64,000 nucleotides of DNA from Cupriavidus taiwanensis (GTDB lineage Bacteria; Pseudomonadota; Gammaproteobacteria; Burkholderiales; Burkholderiaceae): NCBI RefSeq assembly GCF_900250115.1, contig NZ_LT984803.1, positions 1,116,001 to 1,180,000 on the forward strand, in the 5' to 3' direction. The position numbers were made by a program, and so were the translations under genes. The notes beneath the pieces were generated by a model, which did no database searches, had not been told where the DNA came from, and saw only the letters and a list, made by a program, of their open reading frames with translations. This document shows, piece after piece, positions 48,263-58,415 of the stretch (position 1 is its first letter; each line of letters opens with the position of its first letter).

Positions 48263-49998
48263 GCTGACCGGCGCTGTTCGGCGGCGCGTTCCTCTTCCAG
48301 CAGCCGCAATACCCGCCGCTGGACCTTGCCGGTGGTGGTCATCGGCAACTGGTCGATGAATTCGATCGCCTTCGGATATTCGTACGGCGCCAGCTGGCCG
48401 CGCACATGCGCCTGCAGTTCCGCGACCAGCGCCGCGTCGCCGTCGAACGAACGCGCCACCGACGGCGTCAGCACCACGAAGGCCTTGACCACCGCGCCGC
48501 GCTCCGGATCGGGCGACGGCACCACGGCGCAGTTGGACACCGCCGGATGCTTGAGCAGGCAGTTCTCGATCTCGCTCGGCCCGATGCGGTAGCCCGAGGA
48601 CTTGAACACATCGTCGGCGCGCCCCTGGTACCACAGGTAGCCGTCGGCGTCGACGCGCGCCAGGTCACCAGTGCGGCACCAGCGCAGGCCATCGCGCTCG
48701 GCGTACTTGGCCGCGGTGGCGGCTTCGTTCTTCCAGTAGCCGAGGAAGAACACCGGGTCCGGATGCCCGGCGCTGTCGGTGGCGCACACCGCGACCTCGC
48801 CGTCCTCGCCCGGCGCGCAGGGCCGGCCTTCGTCATCGATCACCTGCACGCGGTGGCCGGGATAGGGGCGTCCCATCGAACCCGGCCGGGCCGGCCAGCC
48901 CAGCCGCTCGTCGTCATTCTGCGCGGTGCAGTTGCCGACGATGTAGTTGATCTCGGTCTGGCCGAACATCTCGTTGACGAGCACGCCGAGCGCGTCGCGG
49001 CACCAGCCGAATACGGTCTCGCCGACCGCCTCGCCGGCGCTCATCAGCGCGCGCAGGCGGATGTCGTAGTGCCGGCGCGGCTCGGGGCAGGCCTTCATCA
49101 TCTGCTTGAGCGCGGTCGGGAACAGGAAGGTGTTGGTGACGGCGTAGCGCTCCAGCAGCTCGAAGGCGCGCTCGGCGGAGAAGCGGCCCTGGTAGCCGAC
49201 GATCGGCTTGCCGAAATACAGCGCCGGCATCAGCGCATCCCACAGGCCGCCGGTCCAGGCCCAGTCGGCCGGGCTCCAGAACACGTCGTGGTCCTGCGGA
49301 TACCAGTTCTGCGAACAGACAAAGCCGGTCAGGTTGCCGATCAGCGCGCGGTGCGGGATCAGCGCGCCCTTGGGTGGGCCGGTGGTGCCGCTGGTGTAGA
49401 TCAGCACCGCGGCTTCGTCGGCCTTGGTCTGCTCGGCGACGAAGGTCGGCAGCTGCGCCGCGAGCAGCTGGTCCCAGTCGTGGTCGCCGCGGCCTCGGGC
49501 GTCGCCGGCGGCGATCACGGTGGCCAGCGTCGGGCATTCGGGGCGCGCCGCCAGCAGGTTGTCGATCGAGGTCTCGTCGGCGATCGCCACGCCGGCTTCG
49601 CTGTGCGCGATACGGTAGGCCAGCGCCTCCGGCCCGAACAGCATCGACAGCGGCATGGCGATGGCGCCGAGCTGGTAGATCGCCATATGCGCGATCACGG
49701 TCTCGATGCGTTGCGGCATCACGATCGCCACGCGCTCGCCGCGCGCCACGCCCAGCGCGCGCAGCGCCGCCGCCAGCCGGTTGGCCTCGGCCTGGATATA
49801 GGCAAAGCTATGCGCGTTGCGGCGGCCGTCCTCGTGCTCGGTATAGACCGCGATGCGGTCCATGGTGGCCGGGTCGCGGGCCCAGCGGCCGCAGCAGGCT
49901 TCGGCGATGTTGAACTGCGGCGGAATCTCCCAGCGGAAGGATTCATACAGGGCGCGGTAGTCGTCGCGCCGGCTTGCCGGCAAGGCAGCTGCGGCCAT
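48259..49998 (-). CDS. AMP-forming acyl-CoA synthetase
   Basis: This 579-residue ANL-superfamily enzyme activates a carboxylic acid to its CoA thioester. The P-loop is YTSGTTGPPKGAL, then EMFGQTEINY, FLGYWKNE, the hinge RTGDLARVD and the catalytic Lys in TTTGKVQRRVL. The sequence resembles medium-chain or acetyl-CoA synthetase-like members; the true substrate is unknown. It is divergent from an alpha/beta hydrolase with a shared 153-bp control region that contains a palindrome (50077-50088). Confidence 0.93.
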   Translation of the reverse strand: MAAAALPASRRDDYRALYESFRWEIPPQFNIAEACCGRWARDPATMDRIAVYTEHEDGRRNAHSFAYIQAEANRLAAALRALGVARGERVAIVMPQRIETVIAHMAIYQLGAIAMPLSMLFGPEALAYRIAHSEAGVAIADETSIDNLLAARPECPTLATVIAAGDARGRGDHDWDQLLAAQLPTFVAEQTKADEAAVLIYTSGTTGPPKGALIPHRALIGNLTGFVCSQNWYPQDHDVFWSPADWAWTGGLWDALMPALYFGKPIVGYQGRFSAERAFELLERYAVTNTFLFPTALKQMMKACPEPRRHYDIRLRALMSAGEAVGETVFGWCRDALGVLVNEMFGQTEINYIVGNCTAQNDDERLGWPARPGSMGRPYPGHRVQVIDDEGRPCAPGEDGEVAVCATDSAGHPDPVFFLGYWKNEAATAAKYAERDGLRWCRTGDLARVDADGYLWYQGRADDVFKSSGYRIGPSEIENCLLKHPAVSNCAVVPSPDPERGAVVKAFVVLTPSVARSFDGDAALVAELQAHVRGQLAPYEYPKAIEFIDQLPMTTTGKVQRRVLRLLEEERAAEQRRSA

Positions 49999-50060
49999 TC
50001 AGGGTCTCCATTGGGTTAGCGCCGCGCCAGCGGCCCGGCGGCGCTGGCGGCCGCTGCCGC

Positions 50061-50066
50061 TATAAT
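50061..50066 (+). promoter_or_regulatory. -10 box for the 299-aa hydrolase gene
   Basis: Perfect TATAAT; the leader to the ATG at 50152 is about 80 nt and begins just before the palindrome. Confidence 0.5.
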
Positions 50067-50076
50067 GCGCGCAAGC

Positions 50077-50088
50077 GAACGATCGTTC
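50077..50088. promoter_or_regulatory. GAACGATCGTTC palindrome, candidate operator
   Basis: A perfect 12-bp dyad, 10 bp after the TATAAT box in the divergent acyl-CoA synthetase/hydrolase region. The sequence has the look of TetR-family operators in fatty-acid gene control, but the regulator is not known. Confidence 0.5.
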
Positions 50089-50151
50089 TATTTTGTCGTG
50101 GCTTCCTCGCCGACCCCGCGGCGGGCAAGACCCGACACATGGGTGGAGACA

Positions 50152-51051
50152 ATGACAATCAAGGAAACCTCGCGGTCTGAATTTATCACGGTGCGCGGCC
50201 TGCGCTACCACGTGCGCCACTGGGGCACCCCCGGCGCGCGCAAGCTGTTCATGCTGCATGGGTGGATGGACGTGGCCGCGTCGTTCCAGTTCCTGGTCGA
50301 CCACCTGCGCGGCGACTGGCACGTGATCGCGCCCGACTGGCGCGGCTTCGGCGCGACCGACTGGCCCACGCGCTACCCCGGCACGCAGTCGTACTGGTTT
50401 GCCGACTACCTCGCCGACCTCGAGGCGCTGCTCGACCACTATGCGCCCGCGGGCCAGGTCGACCTGGTCGGCCACAGCATGGGCGCCAACGTGATCTGCC
50501 TGTATGCCGGCATCCGCCCGCAGCGCGTGCGCCGCGTGGTGGACCTGGAAGGCTTCGGCATGACCGCGACGCGGCCGGAGCAGGCGCCCCGGCGCTATGC
50601 GCGCTGGCTCGACGAAGTACGCGCAGGCACCGAGCTGAAGACCTACGACAGCCTCGACGGCGTCGCCGCGCGCCTGCAGAAGACCAATCCGCGCCTGCCC
50701 GACGAGCGCGCCGCGTTCCTGGCCGCGCACTGGTCGCGCCGCAACGCCGAGGGCCACTGGGAGATCCTGGGCGATCCCGCACACAAGCTGGTCAATCCGA
50801 TGCTGTACCGGCTCGATGAAGTGATGGCGGTGTGGGAGCAGGTCACCGCGCCGGTATTGCACGTCGAGGCGCGCGCTTCGGAGACGCTGCGCCATATTGC
50901 CCACAAGCAGGCCATCGATGAATTCAGGCAGCGCTTCCGCGCTTTCCGCGATTTCCGCGAGGCGGTGGTGGAGGACGCCGGCCACATGCTGCACCACGAC
51001 CAGCCCGCGGCCGTGGCGGAACTGGTGGAATCGTTCTGCGCCGGCACCTGA
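50152..51051 (+). CDS. Alpha/beta hydrolase
   Basis: This is a 299-residue hydrolase with HGWMDVAASF at the oxyanion loop, the nucleophile Ser109 in GHSMGAN, and the His in VEDAGHMLHHDQP. There is no signal peptide. GGTGGAGA precedes the ATG at 50152; a longer frame to 50065 precedes the ribosome binding site and overlaps the -10 box, so it is rejected as the start. The substrate is unknown; divergence from an acyl-CoA synthetase suggests an acyl or ester compound. Confidence 0.9.
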   Translation: MTIKETSRSEFITVRGLRYHVRHWGTPGARKLFMLHGWMDVAASFQFLVDHLRGDWHVIAPDWRGFGATDWPTRYPGTQSYWFADYLADLEALLDHYAPAGQVDLVGHSMGANVICLYAGIRPQRVRRVVDLEGFGMTATRPEQAPRRYARWLDEVRAGTELKTYDSLDGVAARLQKTNPRLPDERAAFLAAHWSRRNAEGHWEILGDPAHKLVNPMLYRLDEVMAVWEQVTAPVLHVEARASETLRHIAHKQAIDEFRQRFRAFRDFREAVVEDAGHMLHHDQPAAVAELVESFCAGT

Positions 51052-51078
51052 TACCGGCCCCGAGCGGCAGTTCGGGCG

Positions 51079-52164
51079 TCAGGCGTGGGTGAGCTTTTCC
51101 TTCAGCGCGGCGTTGTTGCTGGTGTGCACGTGCACCAGCGCCTTTTCCGGGAAGGCATAGTGGTAGGCGCGGCGCAATGCCAGCGCGGCCTCGTGGAAGC
51201 CTGACAGGATCAGCTTCTGCTTGTTCGGGTAGAACGCGATATCGCCGGCGGCGAAGATGCCGCGGCGCGAGCTTTCGTAGGTAGTGGTGTCGACCAGGAT
51301 GCGGCCGGCGCGCATATCCAGATCCCACTGCGCGATCGGGCCGGGTTCGGACACCAGGCCGTACAGCGCCACCAGTTCCTCGGCGGGCAGTACGGTGCTG
51401 CCGTCGCGGGTCCGCACTTCGACTGCACTGAGCGCGCCGTCCGCGCCCTCGGTGCGCAGTGCGCCCAGCATGCCGACCACGAAATCCATCTCGCCCTCGG
51501 TCACCGCGCGGCGCATCTCGGCGACGGTGCCGTCGGCGGCGCGGAAGCCCTCGCGCCGGTGCAGCAGCGTCACGCGCGCGGCCACCTTGCGCAGCGCCAG
51601 CGCCCAGTCCAGCGCCGAGTCGCCGCCGCCGGCGACGATCACGCGCTTGCCGGCGAAGTGCGACACGTCGCGCACCGCGTAGTGGACGTGGCGGCCTTCC
51701 AGCGCGGGCGCCTCGGGCAGCGATACGCGCTGCGGCGCGAACGCGCCCGCGCCGGCGCAGACCAGCACGGCGGCGACATCGAAGCGCTTGCCGCCGTCGG
51801 TCGTCACCAGCAGGCGTTCGTGCCCGGCATGGCCGTCCGGCGCGGCGATTTCGGCGACGCTTTCGGCGCGCTGGCCGAAGTGCATCGGGAAGTCGAACGG
51901 GGCGCATTGCTCCAGCAGCCGGTCCACCAGTTCCTGCGCCAGGCAGCCCGGCACGGCGGGAATATCGTAGATCGGCTTCTCGGGATAGAGCTCGGTGCAC
52001 TGGCCGCCGGCGCGGTCGAGCACATCGATCAGTTCACATTTCAGGCCGAGCACGCCGGCCTGGAACGCGGCGAACAGGCCGACCGGGCCGGCACCGACGA
52101 TCAGGACATCGGTGGTGGTGACCGTGGCGGTGGCGGAAGCGGTGGCTGGGGTAGCGGTGGACAT
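51079..52164 (-). CDS. Ferredoxin/flavodoxin-NADP+ reductase-like flavoprotein
   Basis: This 361-residue FAD protein is of the thioredoxin-reductase-like ferredoxin-NADP reductase group. The FAD motif is VLIVGAGPVGLFAA (about 20-33), the NADPH motif VIVAGGGDSALDWAL (about 170-184). There is no CxxC redox pair, which separates it from thioredoxin reductase. The C-terminal GIFAAGDIAFYP is the second FAD contact. About 18 low-complexity Thr/Ala residues precede the core. It is convergent with the hydrolase. Confidence 0.9.
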   Translation of the reverse strand: MSTATPATASATATVTTTDVLIVGAGPVGLFAAFQAGVLGLKCELIDVLDRAGGQCTELYPEKPIYDIPAVPGCLAQELVDRLLEQCAPFDFPMHFGQRAESVAEIAAPDGHAGHERLLVTTDGGKRFDVAAVLVCAGAGAFAPQRVSLPEAPALEGRHVHYAVRDVSHFAGKRVIVAGGGDSALDWALALRKVAARVTLLHRREGFRAADGTVAEMRRAVTEGEMDFVVGMLGALRTEGADGALSAVEVRTRDGSTVLPAEELVALYGLVSEPGPIAQWDLDMRAGRILVDTTTYESSRRGIFAAGDIAFYPNKQKLILSGFHEAALALRRAYHYAFPEKALVHVHTSNNAALKEKLTHA

Positions 52165-52320
52165 GGGGCATGGCAGGCACGCCTGGTGCCCGCGAATCGA
52201 CGATGCAAAGCCCGACTATACCCCGCAGCCAGCGGCTTTCCGCCGACGCCAGCGTTGCCGGCATGGCTTTGCGTGGCCCGCCGGGAGCGGCGCCGCCGCG
52301 CAGTCCAGGAGCGACGGGAG

Positions 52321-52326
52321 TAGAAT
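52321..52326 (+). promoter_or_regulatory. Possible -10 box immediately before the PHP gene
   Basis: TAGAAT ends 6 nt before the ATG at 52333. If functional, the mRNA would have almost no leader. Confidence 0.3.
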
Positions 52327-52332
52327 TGCCCC

Positions 52333-53178
52333 ATGCAAAACGCCCACGCCATCAATGCCGACCTGCATTGCCATTCCACCGTTTCCGACGGCACGCTCGC
52401 GCCGCGCGCCGTGGCCCAGCTCGCCCGCGACGCAGGGGTTGCGTTCTGGGCGCTGACCGACCACGACGAGCTGGGCGGGCAGGCCGAGGCACGCGCCGCC
52501 GCCGAGGAATTCGGCATGCGCTATGTGCCGGGCGTCGAGATCTCGGTGACCTGGGCCGGACAGACGGTGCATATCGTCGGGCTGCAGATCGATCCGTTCT
52601 GTCCGGAACTGATCGATGGACTGACCGAGACCCGCTCGGGCCGCGCGAGGCGGGCGCGCGATATCGCCGATGCGCTGGCCAGGGTGGGCATCGACGGTGC
52701 CTATGAAGGGGCCCTGCGGTACGTCGGCAACCCCGACCTGATTTCGCGCACGCATTTCGCACGCTGGCTGGTCGATCAGGGACGTTGCGCCAGCATCGGC
52801 GATGTCTTCAGCGAGTACCTGTCGGAGGGCCGCCCGGGCTATGTCGGCCACCGCTGGGCCAGCCTGGCCGAAGCGGTGGGCTGGATCCGCACCGCCGGCG
52901 GCATCGCGGTGATGGCGCACCCGGGACGCTACCACTACACCGACACCCAGCACGACGCGCTCTTCGATGAATTCACCGCGCTGGGTGGCGGCGCGGTCGA
53001 GGTGGTGACCGGCAGCCATACGCCCGACCAGTACCGACGCTACGCCGAGGTGGCGCGGCACTACGGCTTGCTGGCTTCGCGCGGCACGGACTTCCACGGG
53101 CCCGGCGAGGGCCGGGTGGAACTCGGCACGCTGCCGCCGCTGCCGCCTACGGTCACGCCGGTCTGGCACGACTGGTAG
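52333..53178 (+). CDS. PHP-domain phosphoesterase (YciV/RNase AM-like)
   Basis: This 281-residue metal-dependent phosphoesterase has PHP motifs ADLHCHSTVSDG, ALTDHDELGG, VPGVEISVTW, VMAHPGRYH and GTDFHGPGEG, giving all metal ligands. The sequence fits the YciV/TrpH group; E. coli YciV (Rnm) is a 5'-3' exoribonuclease that matures 5' ends of rRNA, and the same role is plausible here. It is 69 bp ahead of a Sua5/YciO-type gene, the usual neighbour. Confidence 0.9.
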   Translation: MQNAHAINADLHCHSTVSDGTLAPRAVAQLARDAGVAFWALTDHDELGGQAEARAAAEEFGMRYVPGVEISVTWAGQTVHIVGLQIDPFCPELIDGLTETRSGRARRARDIADALARVGIDGAYEGALRYVGNPDLISRTHFARWLVDQGRCASIGDVFSEYLSEGRPGYVGHRWASLAEAVGWIRTAGGIAVMAHPGRYHYTDTQHDALFDEFTALGGGAVEVVTGSHTPDQYRRYAEVARHYGLLASRGTDFHGPGEGRVELGTLPPLPPTVTPVWHDW

Positions 53179-53247
53179 GCGCGCCCCTGCCTGGCCGGGG
53201 CCTGCCCCGGATGCCGCTCCGTTCCATCCGAATCCGCTCCCTGGCCC

Positions 53248-53871
53248 ATGTCCCAATACTTTGAGATCCATCCGCTCAACCCGCAGTCGCGCCTGCTCAA
53301 GCAGGCGGCCCAGATCCTGCAGAAGGGCGGGCTGATCGCGCTGCCGACCGACTCCAGCTACGCGCTCGCCTGCCGGCTCGACGACAAGGCCGCGGTCGAG
53401 CGCCTGCGCCGGCTGCGCGGCATCGACGACCGCCACCACCTGACGCTGATGTGCCGCGACCTGTCCGAGCTCGGCAACTTTGCCCGCGTCGACAACCGCC
53501 AGTACCGCTGGCTCAAGGGTGCCACGCCGGGCCCGTACGTGTTCATCCTGGAGGCGACCAAGGAAGTGCCGCGGCGGCTGTCGCACCCGGCGCGCAAGAC
53601 CATCGGCGTGCGCGTGCCCGAGCACGCCATCCCGCTGGCGCTGCTGGGCGAAACCGGCGAGCCGCTGATCTCGGCGACGCTGCAGCTGCCGGGCGACCAC
53701 GAACCCCTCAACGATCCGGCGCAGATCCGGGCGCGGCTGGAAAAACAGCTCGACCTGGTGGTGGATGGCGGGCCGGCCCCCGCGCAGCCGACCACGGTGA
53801 TCGACCTGACCGGCGGCGAGCCCGAACTGGTCCGCGCCGGCCGCGGCGACATCGCCCGCTTCGGCCTCTGA
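53248..53871 (+). CDS. Sua5/YciO/YrdC-family protein
   Basis: The 207-residue protein has KSxR-type nucleotide/RNA-binding features of the YrdC fold: GGLIALPTDSSYALACRL, RHHLTLMCRDLSEL, TPGPYVFILEATKEVPRRL, KTIGVRVPEH. It is probably the YciO type rather than the essential TsaC. Function in threonylcarbamoyl-adenylate synthesis is possible by family, not shown. It lies between the PHP and site-2 protease genes, in the same direction. Confidence 0.9.
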   Translation: MSQYFEIHPLNPQSRLLKQAAQILQKGGLIALPTDSSYALACRLDDKAAVERLRRLRGIDDRHHLTLMCRDLSELGNFARVDNRQYRWLKGATPGPYVFILEATKEVPRRLSHPARKTIGVRVPEHAIPLALLGETGEPLISATLQLPGDHEPLNDPAQIRARLEKQLDLVVDGGPAPAQPTTVIDLTGGEPELVRAGRGDIARFGL

Positions 53872-53934
53872 CACGCGGCGCCGCCGCGCCTTCGGCCGGG
53901 TGCATCAGCGTGCGCCCGGGCGCCGGCGGGCCGC

Positions 53935-53940
53935 TACAAT
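53935..53940 (+). promoter_or_regulatory. Possible -10 box immediately before the site-2 protease gene
   Basis: TACAAT ends 7 nt before the ATG at 53948; there is no Shine-Dalgarno sequence, so a leaderless mRNA is possible. Confidence 0.35.
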
Positions 53941-53947
53941 AGCGCTC

Positions 53948-54613
53948 ATGGATTCCTCCCTTATCCAGACCTTCGCGGTCTATGCCCTGCCGGTGCTGTT
54001 CGCCATCACGCTGCACGAGGCCTCGCACGGCTACGTGGCCAAGCTGTTCGGCGACAGCACCGCCTATGCGCTCGGGCGCGTCAGCCTGAACCCGATCCGC
54101 CATATCGACCCGATCGGCACCATCGCCGTGCCGCTGCTGTTGTACATCATGACCAGCGGCCAGTTCGTGTTCGGCTACGCCAAGCCGGTGCCGGTGGTGT
54201 TCGAGCGCCTGCGCAACCCGCGCTGGCATGGCATGTGGGTGGCGCTGGCCGGGCCTGCCAGCAACGTGGTGCAGGCCTTCGTCTGGGTGCTGCTGGCGAT
54301 CGGCCTGACCTGGGGCGGCGTGCGCGAGCCGTTCTTCGGCGAGATGGCGCTGGCCGGCGTGCGCGTCAACCTGGTGGTGGCGGCCTTCAACCTGTTCCCG
54401 GTGCCGCCGCTGGATGGTGGCCGCGTGCTGACCGCGCTGCTGCCGCAGGGCATTGCGCGCGCGGTGTCGCGCATCGAGCCCTACGGCATCTTCGTGGTAC
54501 TGGCGCTGGTGGCCGCGGGGGTGATCACCACCATCTGGATGACGCCGGTGGTCAATGTGCTGATGTCCCTGATCGAGATGCTGCTGCGCCCGATCGTGCT
54601 GTTGCTCAATTGA
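53948..54613 (+). CDS. Site-2 protease-family membrane metalloprotease (M50)
   Basis: This 221-residue intramembrane zinc protease-like protein has the HExxH motif LHEASHG in the first TM, and the third ligand region in NLFPVPPLDGGRVL. There are about five hydrophobic segments. The compact form without PDZ domain is the stand-alone M50 type; the substrate is unknown. The ATG at 53948 follows a TACAAT box with a 7-nt gap and no ribosome binding site. Confidence 0.9.
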   Translation: MDSSLIQTFAVYALPVLFAITLHEASHGYVAKLFGDSTAYALGRVSLNPIRHIDPIGTIAVPLLLYIMTSGQFVFGYAKPVPVVFERLRNPRWHGMWVALAGPASNVVQAFVWVLLAIGLTWGGVREPFFGEMALAGVRVNLVVAAFNLFPVPPLDGGRVLTALLPQGIARAVSRIEPYGIFVVLALVAAGVITTIWMTPVVNVLMSLIEMLLRPIVLLLN

Positions 54614-54624
54614 CGGGGACGGCC

Positions 54625-55203
54625 ATGACGCTGTCGCATGCCGGCATTGCCGCCCCGTCCGCCTGGGTCACGCGCTGGGCCCATCTGCTGCGTCCGGGCG
54701 CGCGGGTGCTGGACCTGGCCTGCGGCAGCGGCCGCCATGCCGCCTGGCTGGCGGCGCGCGGCCACCGGGTGCTGGCGGTCGACCGGGATGCCGACGCCAT
54801 CGCCAGCCTGCCCGCCGGCGTGGCCGGGCGCGTGGCCGACCTGGAGCAGGGCGACTGGCCACTGGCCGGCGCGGAGCCGTTCGACGCCATCGTCGTCACC
54901 AACTACCTGCACCGGCCGCTGTGGCCACACCTGGCGGCCGCGCTGGCGCCGGGCGGGTGCTGGATCTATGAGACCTTCGCCGCCGGCAACGAGACCGTGG
55001 GCAAGCCGTCGCGGCCGGATTTCCTGCTGCGCCCCGGCGAGCTGCTGGAGGTGGCGCGCGCCCATGGGCTACGCGTGGTGGCCTACGAGGACGGCGTGAT
55101 CGAAGTGCCGAAAACAGCCTTCGTGCAGCGCCTATGTGCGGTGCGCGAGGCGGCGCCGGCGGCCGGTGCGGCCGCGCCGCCACGCTACCGGCTCGATCCC
55201 TGA
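54625..55203 (+). CDS. Class I SAM-dependent methyltransferase
   Basis: The 192-residue protein has motif I VLDLACGSGRHAAWLA (about 30-45), an acidic VLAVDRDADAIASL loop, and LHRPLWPHLAAALAPGG. The form resembles TehB/UbiE-like small methyltransferases; the substrate is unknown. It lies 11 bp after the site-2 protease gene, likely co-transcribed. An open frame continuing upstream inside that gene is not used. Confidence 0.88.
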   Translation: MTLSHAGIAAPSAWVTRWAHLLRPGARVLDLACGSGRHAAWLAARGHRVLAVDRDADAIASLPAGVAGRVADLEQGDWPLAGAEPFDAIVVTNYLHRPLWPHLAAALAPGGCWIYETFAAGNETVGKPSRPDFLLRPGELLEVARAHGLRVVAYEDGVIEVPKTAFVQRLCAVREAAPAAGAAAPPRYRLDP

Positions 55204-55302
55204 GCCGCGCGCCGCGATGTCGGCGCAAACGGCGCCGCATGCGTTGAAACAGTTGGTATCAACCCCCGTCCGGGCAGCGCTCGAAGCGGCCTGCGGTTCC
55301 GG

Positions 55303-55308
55303 TACAAT
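55303..55308 (+). promoter_or_regulatory. Possible -10 box of dapA
   Basis: TACAAT followed by CCCG, 32 nt before the ATG of dapA. No good -35. Confidence 0.4.
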
Positions 55309-55340
55309 CCCGTTATTCGCATCCCGAATTCCCTAACGTT

Positions 55341-56225
<885 letters not shown>

Positions 56226-56274
56226 TTCTTCGCGGCGTCCTGCTGTCCGCCTTACCTACTAGGATTGCGTGTCA

Positions 56275-57516
56275 ATGAAACTGAAGCTTAACCGCCGTGG
56301 CGCGACGCAAGTCCGCCGCGCCGCCCTGGTTGTGCCCGTGCTTGCCGCCGGTGTGTTGACCGGCTGCAGCAGCCTCAACGAGGCCATGCAGCCCGACAAG
56401 ATCGACTACAAGTCGTCGGCGTCGAAGCGTACGCCCACGCTCGACGTGCCGCCCGACCTGACCAAGCTGGAAGGCGACCGCCGTTACTCGGTGCCCGATG
56501 CCAACGGCACCTCGACGCTGTCGACCTACAGCCAGGCCACCAAGGTGCGCGAGCAATCGCCGACAGAGAACGTGCTGCCGTCGGCGCAGGGCATCCGCAT
56601 GGAGCGCGACGGCAACCAGCGCTGGCTGGTGATCAGCAACGGCATGCGCGGCGACCAGTTGTGGCAGCAACTGCGCGGCTTCTGGCAGGAAAGCGGCTTC
56701 CTGCTGGTGCAGGACTCGCCCGAGACCGGCATCATGGAAACCGACTGGGCCGAGAACCGCGCCAAGATCCCGCAGGACATCATCCGCAACACCATCGGCA
56801 AGGTGTTCGACGGCCTGTACTCGACCTCCGAGCGCGACAAGTTCCGCACCCGCGTCGAGCGCGCGCAGAACGGCACGCTGGAAGTCTTCATCAGCCACCG
56901 CGGCGCGCAGGAACAGCTGACCGGCATCGACAAGTCGAGCACGGTGTGGACCCCTCGCCCGGCCGATCCCGAGCTGGAAGCCGAATTCCTGTCGCGCCTG
57001 GCGCAGCGCCTGGGCGTGCAGAAGGAGCAGGCCGACCGCATGGCCAAGAACCCGACGCCGGCCGGCAATACGGCCGCGGCGGCGGGCGCTGCCGCCGACA
57101 CCACGGCCGCCGCCGCGGCCGCCACGACCGGCGCCGAGGGTGCCGCGCCGAACAAGTCGTACCTGGCCCAGGTCAACGGCGCCCCGGCGCTGCAGCTGCC
57201 CGAGCCGTTCGACCGCGCCTGGCGCTCGGTGGGCCTGTCGCTGGATCGCGTCAACTTCACCGTCGAGGACCGTGATCGCGCGCAAGGGCTGTACTACGTG
57301 CGCTATGTCGACCCGCGCAACACGGTCGACAACCGCGGCTTCTTCTCCAAGCTGTTTACCAAGCCGGACGATCCCAAGACCGCCAAGAAGTACCGCGTTT
57401 CGCTCAAGGGCACGGGCAGCGGCACGCTGGTGACGGTGCTCAACGATGCCGGCCAGCCCGAGAACGGCGAAGTCGGCAAGCGCATCCTGTCGCTGCTCGA
57501 CGAGCAACTGCACTGA
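56275..57516 (+). CDS. bamC: Outer membrane assembly lipoprotein BamC
   Basis: This 413-residue lipoprotein belongs to the BAM complex that inserts outer-membrane proteins. The lipobox is VLTGC (Cys31), followed by an unstructured stretch that binds BamD and by two helix-grip domains (about 95-240 and 300-413). They are joined by an Ala-rich linker (about 262-292) longer than usual. The ATG at 56275 follows AGGA; a GTG two codons earlier is possible. The dapA-bamC order supports the assignment. Confidence 0.93.
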   Translation: MKLKLNRRGATQVRRAALVVPVLAAGVLTGCSSLNEAMQPDKIDYKSSASKRTPTLDVPPDLTKLEGDRRYSVPDANGTSTLSTYSQATKVREQSPTENVLPSAQGIRMERDGNQRWLVISNGMRGDQLWQQLRGFWQESGFLLVQDSPETGIMETDWAENRAKIPQDIIRNTIGKVFDGLYSTSERDKFRTRVERAQNGTLEVFISHRGAQEQLTGIDKSSTVWTPRPADPELEAEFLSRLAQRLGVQKEQADRMAKNPTPAGNTAAAAGAAADTTAAAAAATTGAEGAAPNKSYLAQVNGAPALQLPEPFDRAWRSVGLSLDRVNFTVEDRDRAQGLYYVRYVDPRNTVDNRGFFSKLFTKPDDPKTAKKYRVSLKGTGSGTLVTVLNDAGQPENGEVGKRILSLLDEQLH

Positions 57517-57583
57517 GCCGGCGCATGATTGCTGGCTTGCCAGCCGGCCGTCCTGGCCGGTGCCTGGCGGGGAGGGCGCGGCC

Positions 57584-58372
57584 ATGATGCGCTTCGCCTT
57601 CCTCGGCAGCGGCAGCGAGGGCAACTCGCTGCTGATCGAATCCCGCGAAGAAACCACCACCACCCGCGTGCTGCTGGACTGCGGCTTCGGCATCCGCGAG
57701 ACCGCCCGGCGCCTGGAGCGCCTGGGTGTCACGCCGGACCAGCTCGACGCCGTGCTGGTCACGCACGAGCATGGCGACCATGTCGGTTCGGCCTACGCCT
57801 TTGCCGCGCGCCATCGCCTGACGGTCTATGCCAGCCACGGTACCTGGCTGGCCACCTCGCACCTGCGCGGCGCCGACGTGGCCGACGTGCGGGTTTGCTG
57901 CGCCGACCATGGCTTCGCCATCGGCGGCCTGCAGGTGCTGCCCTACACCGTGCCGCACGATGCGCGCGAGCCGGTGCAGTTCGTGCTGTCGGACGGTCAG
58001 GCTCGGCTGGGCGTGCTGACCGATGCGGGGATGGAAACCCCTTACGTGACCTCGCGCCTGGCGGGCGTCGATGCGCTGGTGCTCGAATGCAACCATGACC
58101 GCGAGATGCTGCGCAATTCCGTCTATCCGGCCTCGCTCAAACGGCGCATCGGCGGCGACTTCGGCCACCTGGCCAATGAAGTGGCGGCCAGCATCCTGGC
58201 GCAGATTGCCCATGACGGGCTGAACCGCGTGGTGGCGGCCCATCTGAGCAAGCAGAACAACACGCGCGCGCTGGCCACCGGCGCGCTGGCGGCGGCGCTG
58301 GGCACCCGGCCGAGCGAAGTGCTGGTGGCGGATCAGGACGAAGGTCTGGGGTGGCAGGCGGTGCGCGCCTGA
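57584..58372 (+). CDS. Metallo-beta-lactamase-fold hydrolase (YycJ-like)
   Basis: The 262-residue protein is similar to YycJ/WalJ-type MBL exonuclease proteins. It has FLGSGSEGNSLLI near the start and the metal motif HxHxDH in VLVTHEHGDHVGSA; later ligands are around VPHDA and LECNHD and AHLSKQNN. GGGGAGG precedes the ATG at 57584 (a second ATG follows at 57587). The known relatives act in DNA repair or cell-wall control; the role here is not shown. It ends in a shared terminator. Confidence 0.9.
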   Translation: MMRFAFLGSGSEGNSLLIESREETTTTRVLLDCGFGIRETARRLERLGVTPDQLDAVLVTHEHGDHVGSAYAFAARHRLTVYASHGTWLATSHLRGADVADVRVCCADHGFAIGGLQVLPYTVPHDAREPVQFVLSDGQARLGVLTDAGMETPYVTSRLAGVDALVLECNHDREMLRNSVYPASLKRRIGGDFGHLANEVAASILAQIAHDGLNRVVAAHLSKQNNTRALATGALAAALGTRPSEVLVADQDEGLGWQAVRA

Positions 58373-58415
58373 GGCCTGCGGCAACAGGGACCGCGCGAGG
58401 GTGCGGCCCAAAAAC

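Noticed and set aside
50065..50151. N-terminal extension of the 299-residue hydrolase
   Set aside because: It would start inside the -10 box and before the ribosome binding site; the ATG at 50152 fits better.
54235..54624. Upstream extension of the methyltransferase into the site-2 protease gene
   Set aside because: It overlaps a well-supported gene; the ATG at 54625 begins just before motif I.
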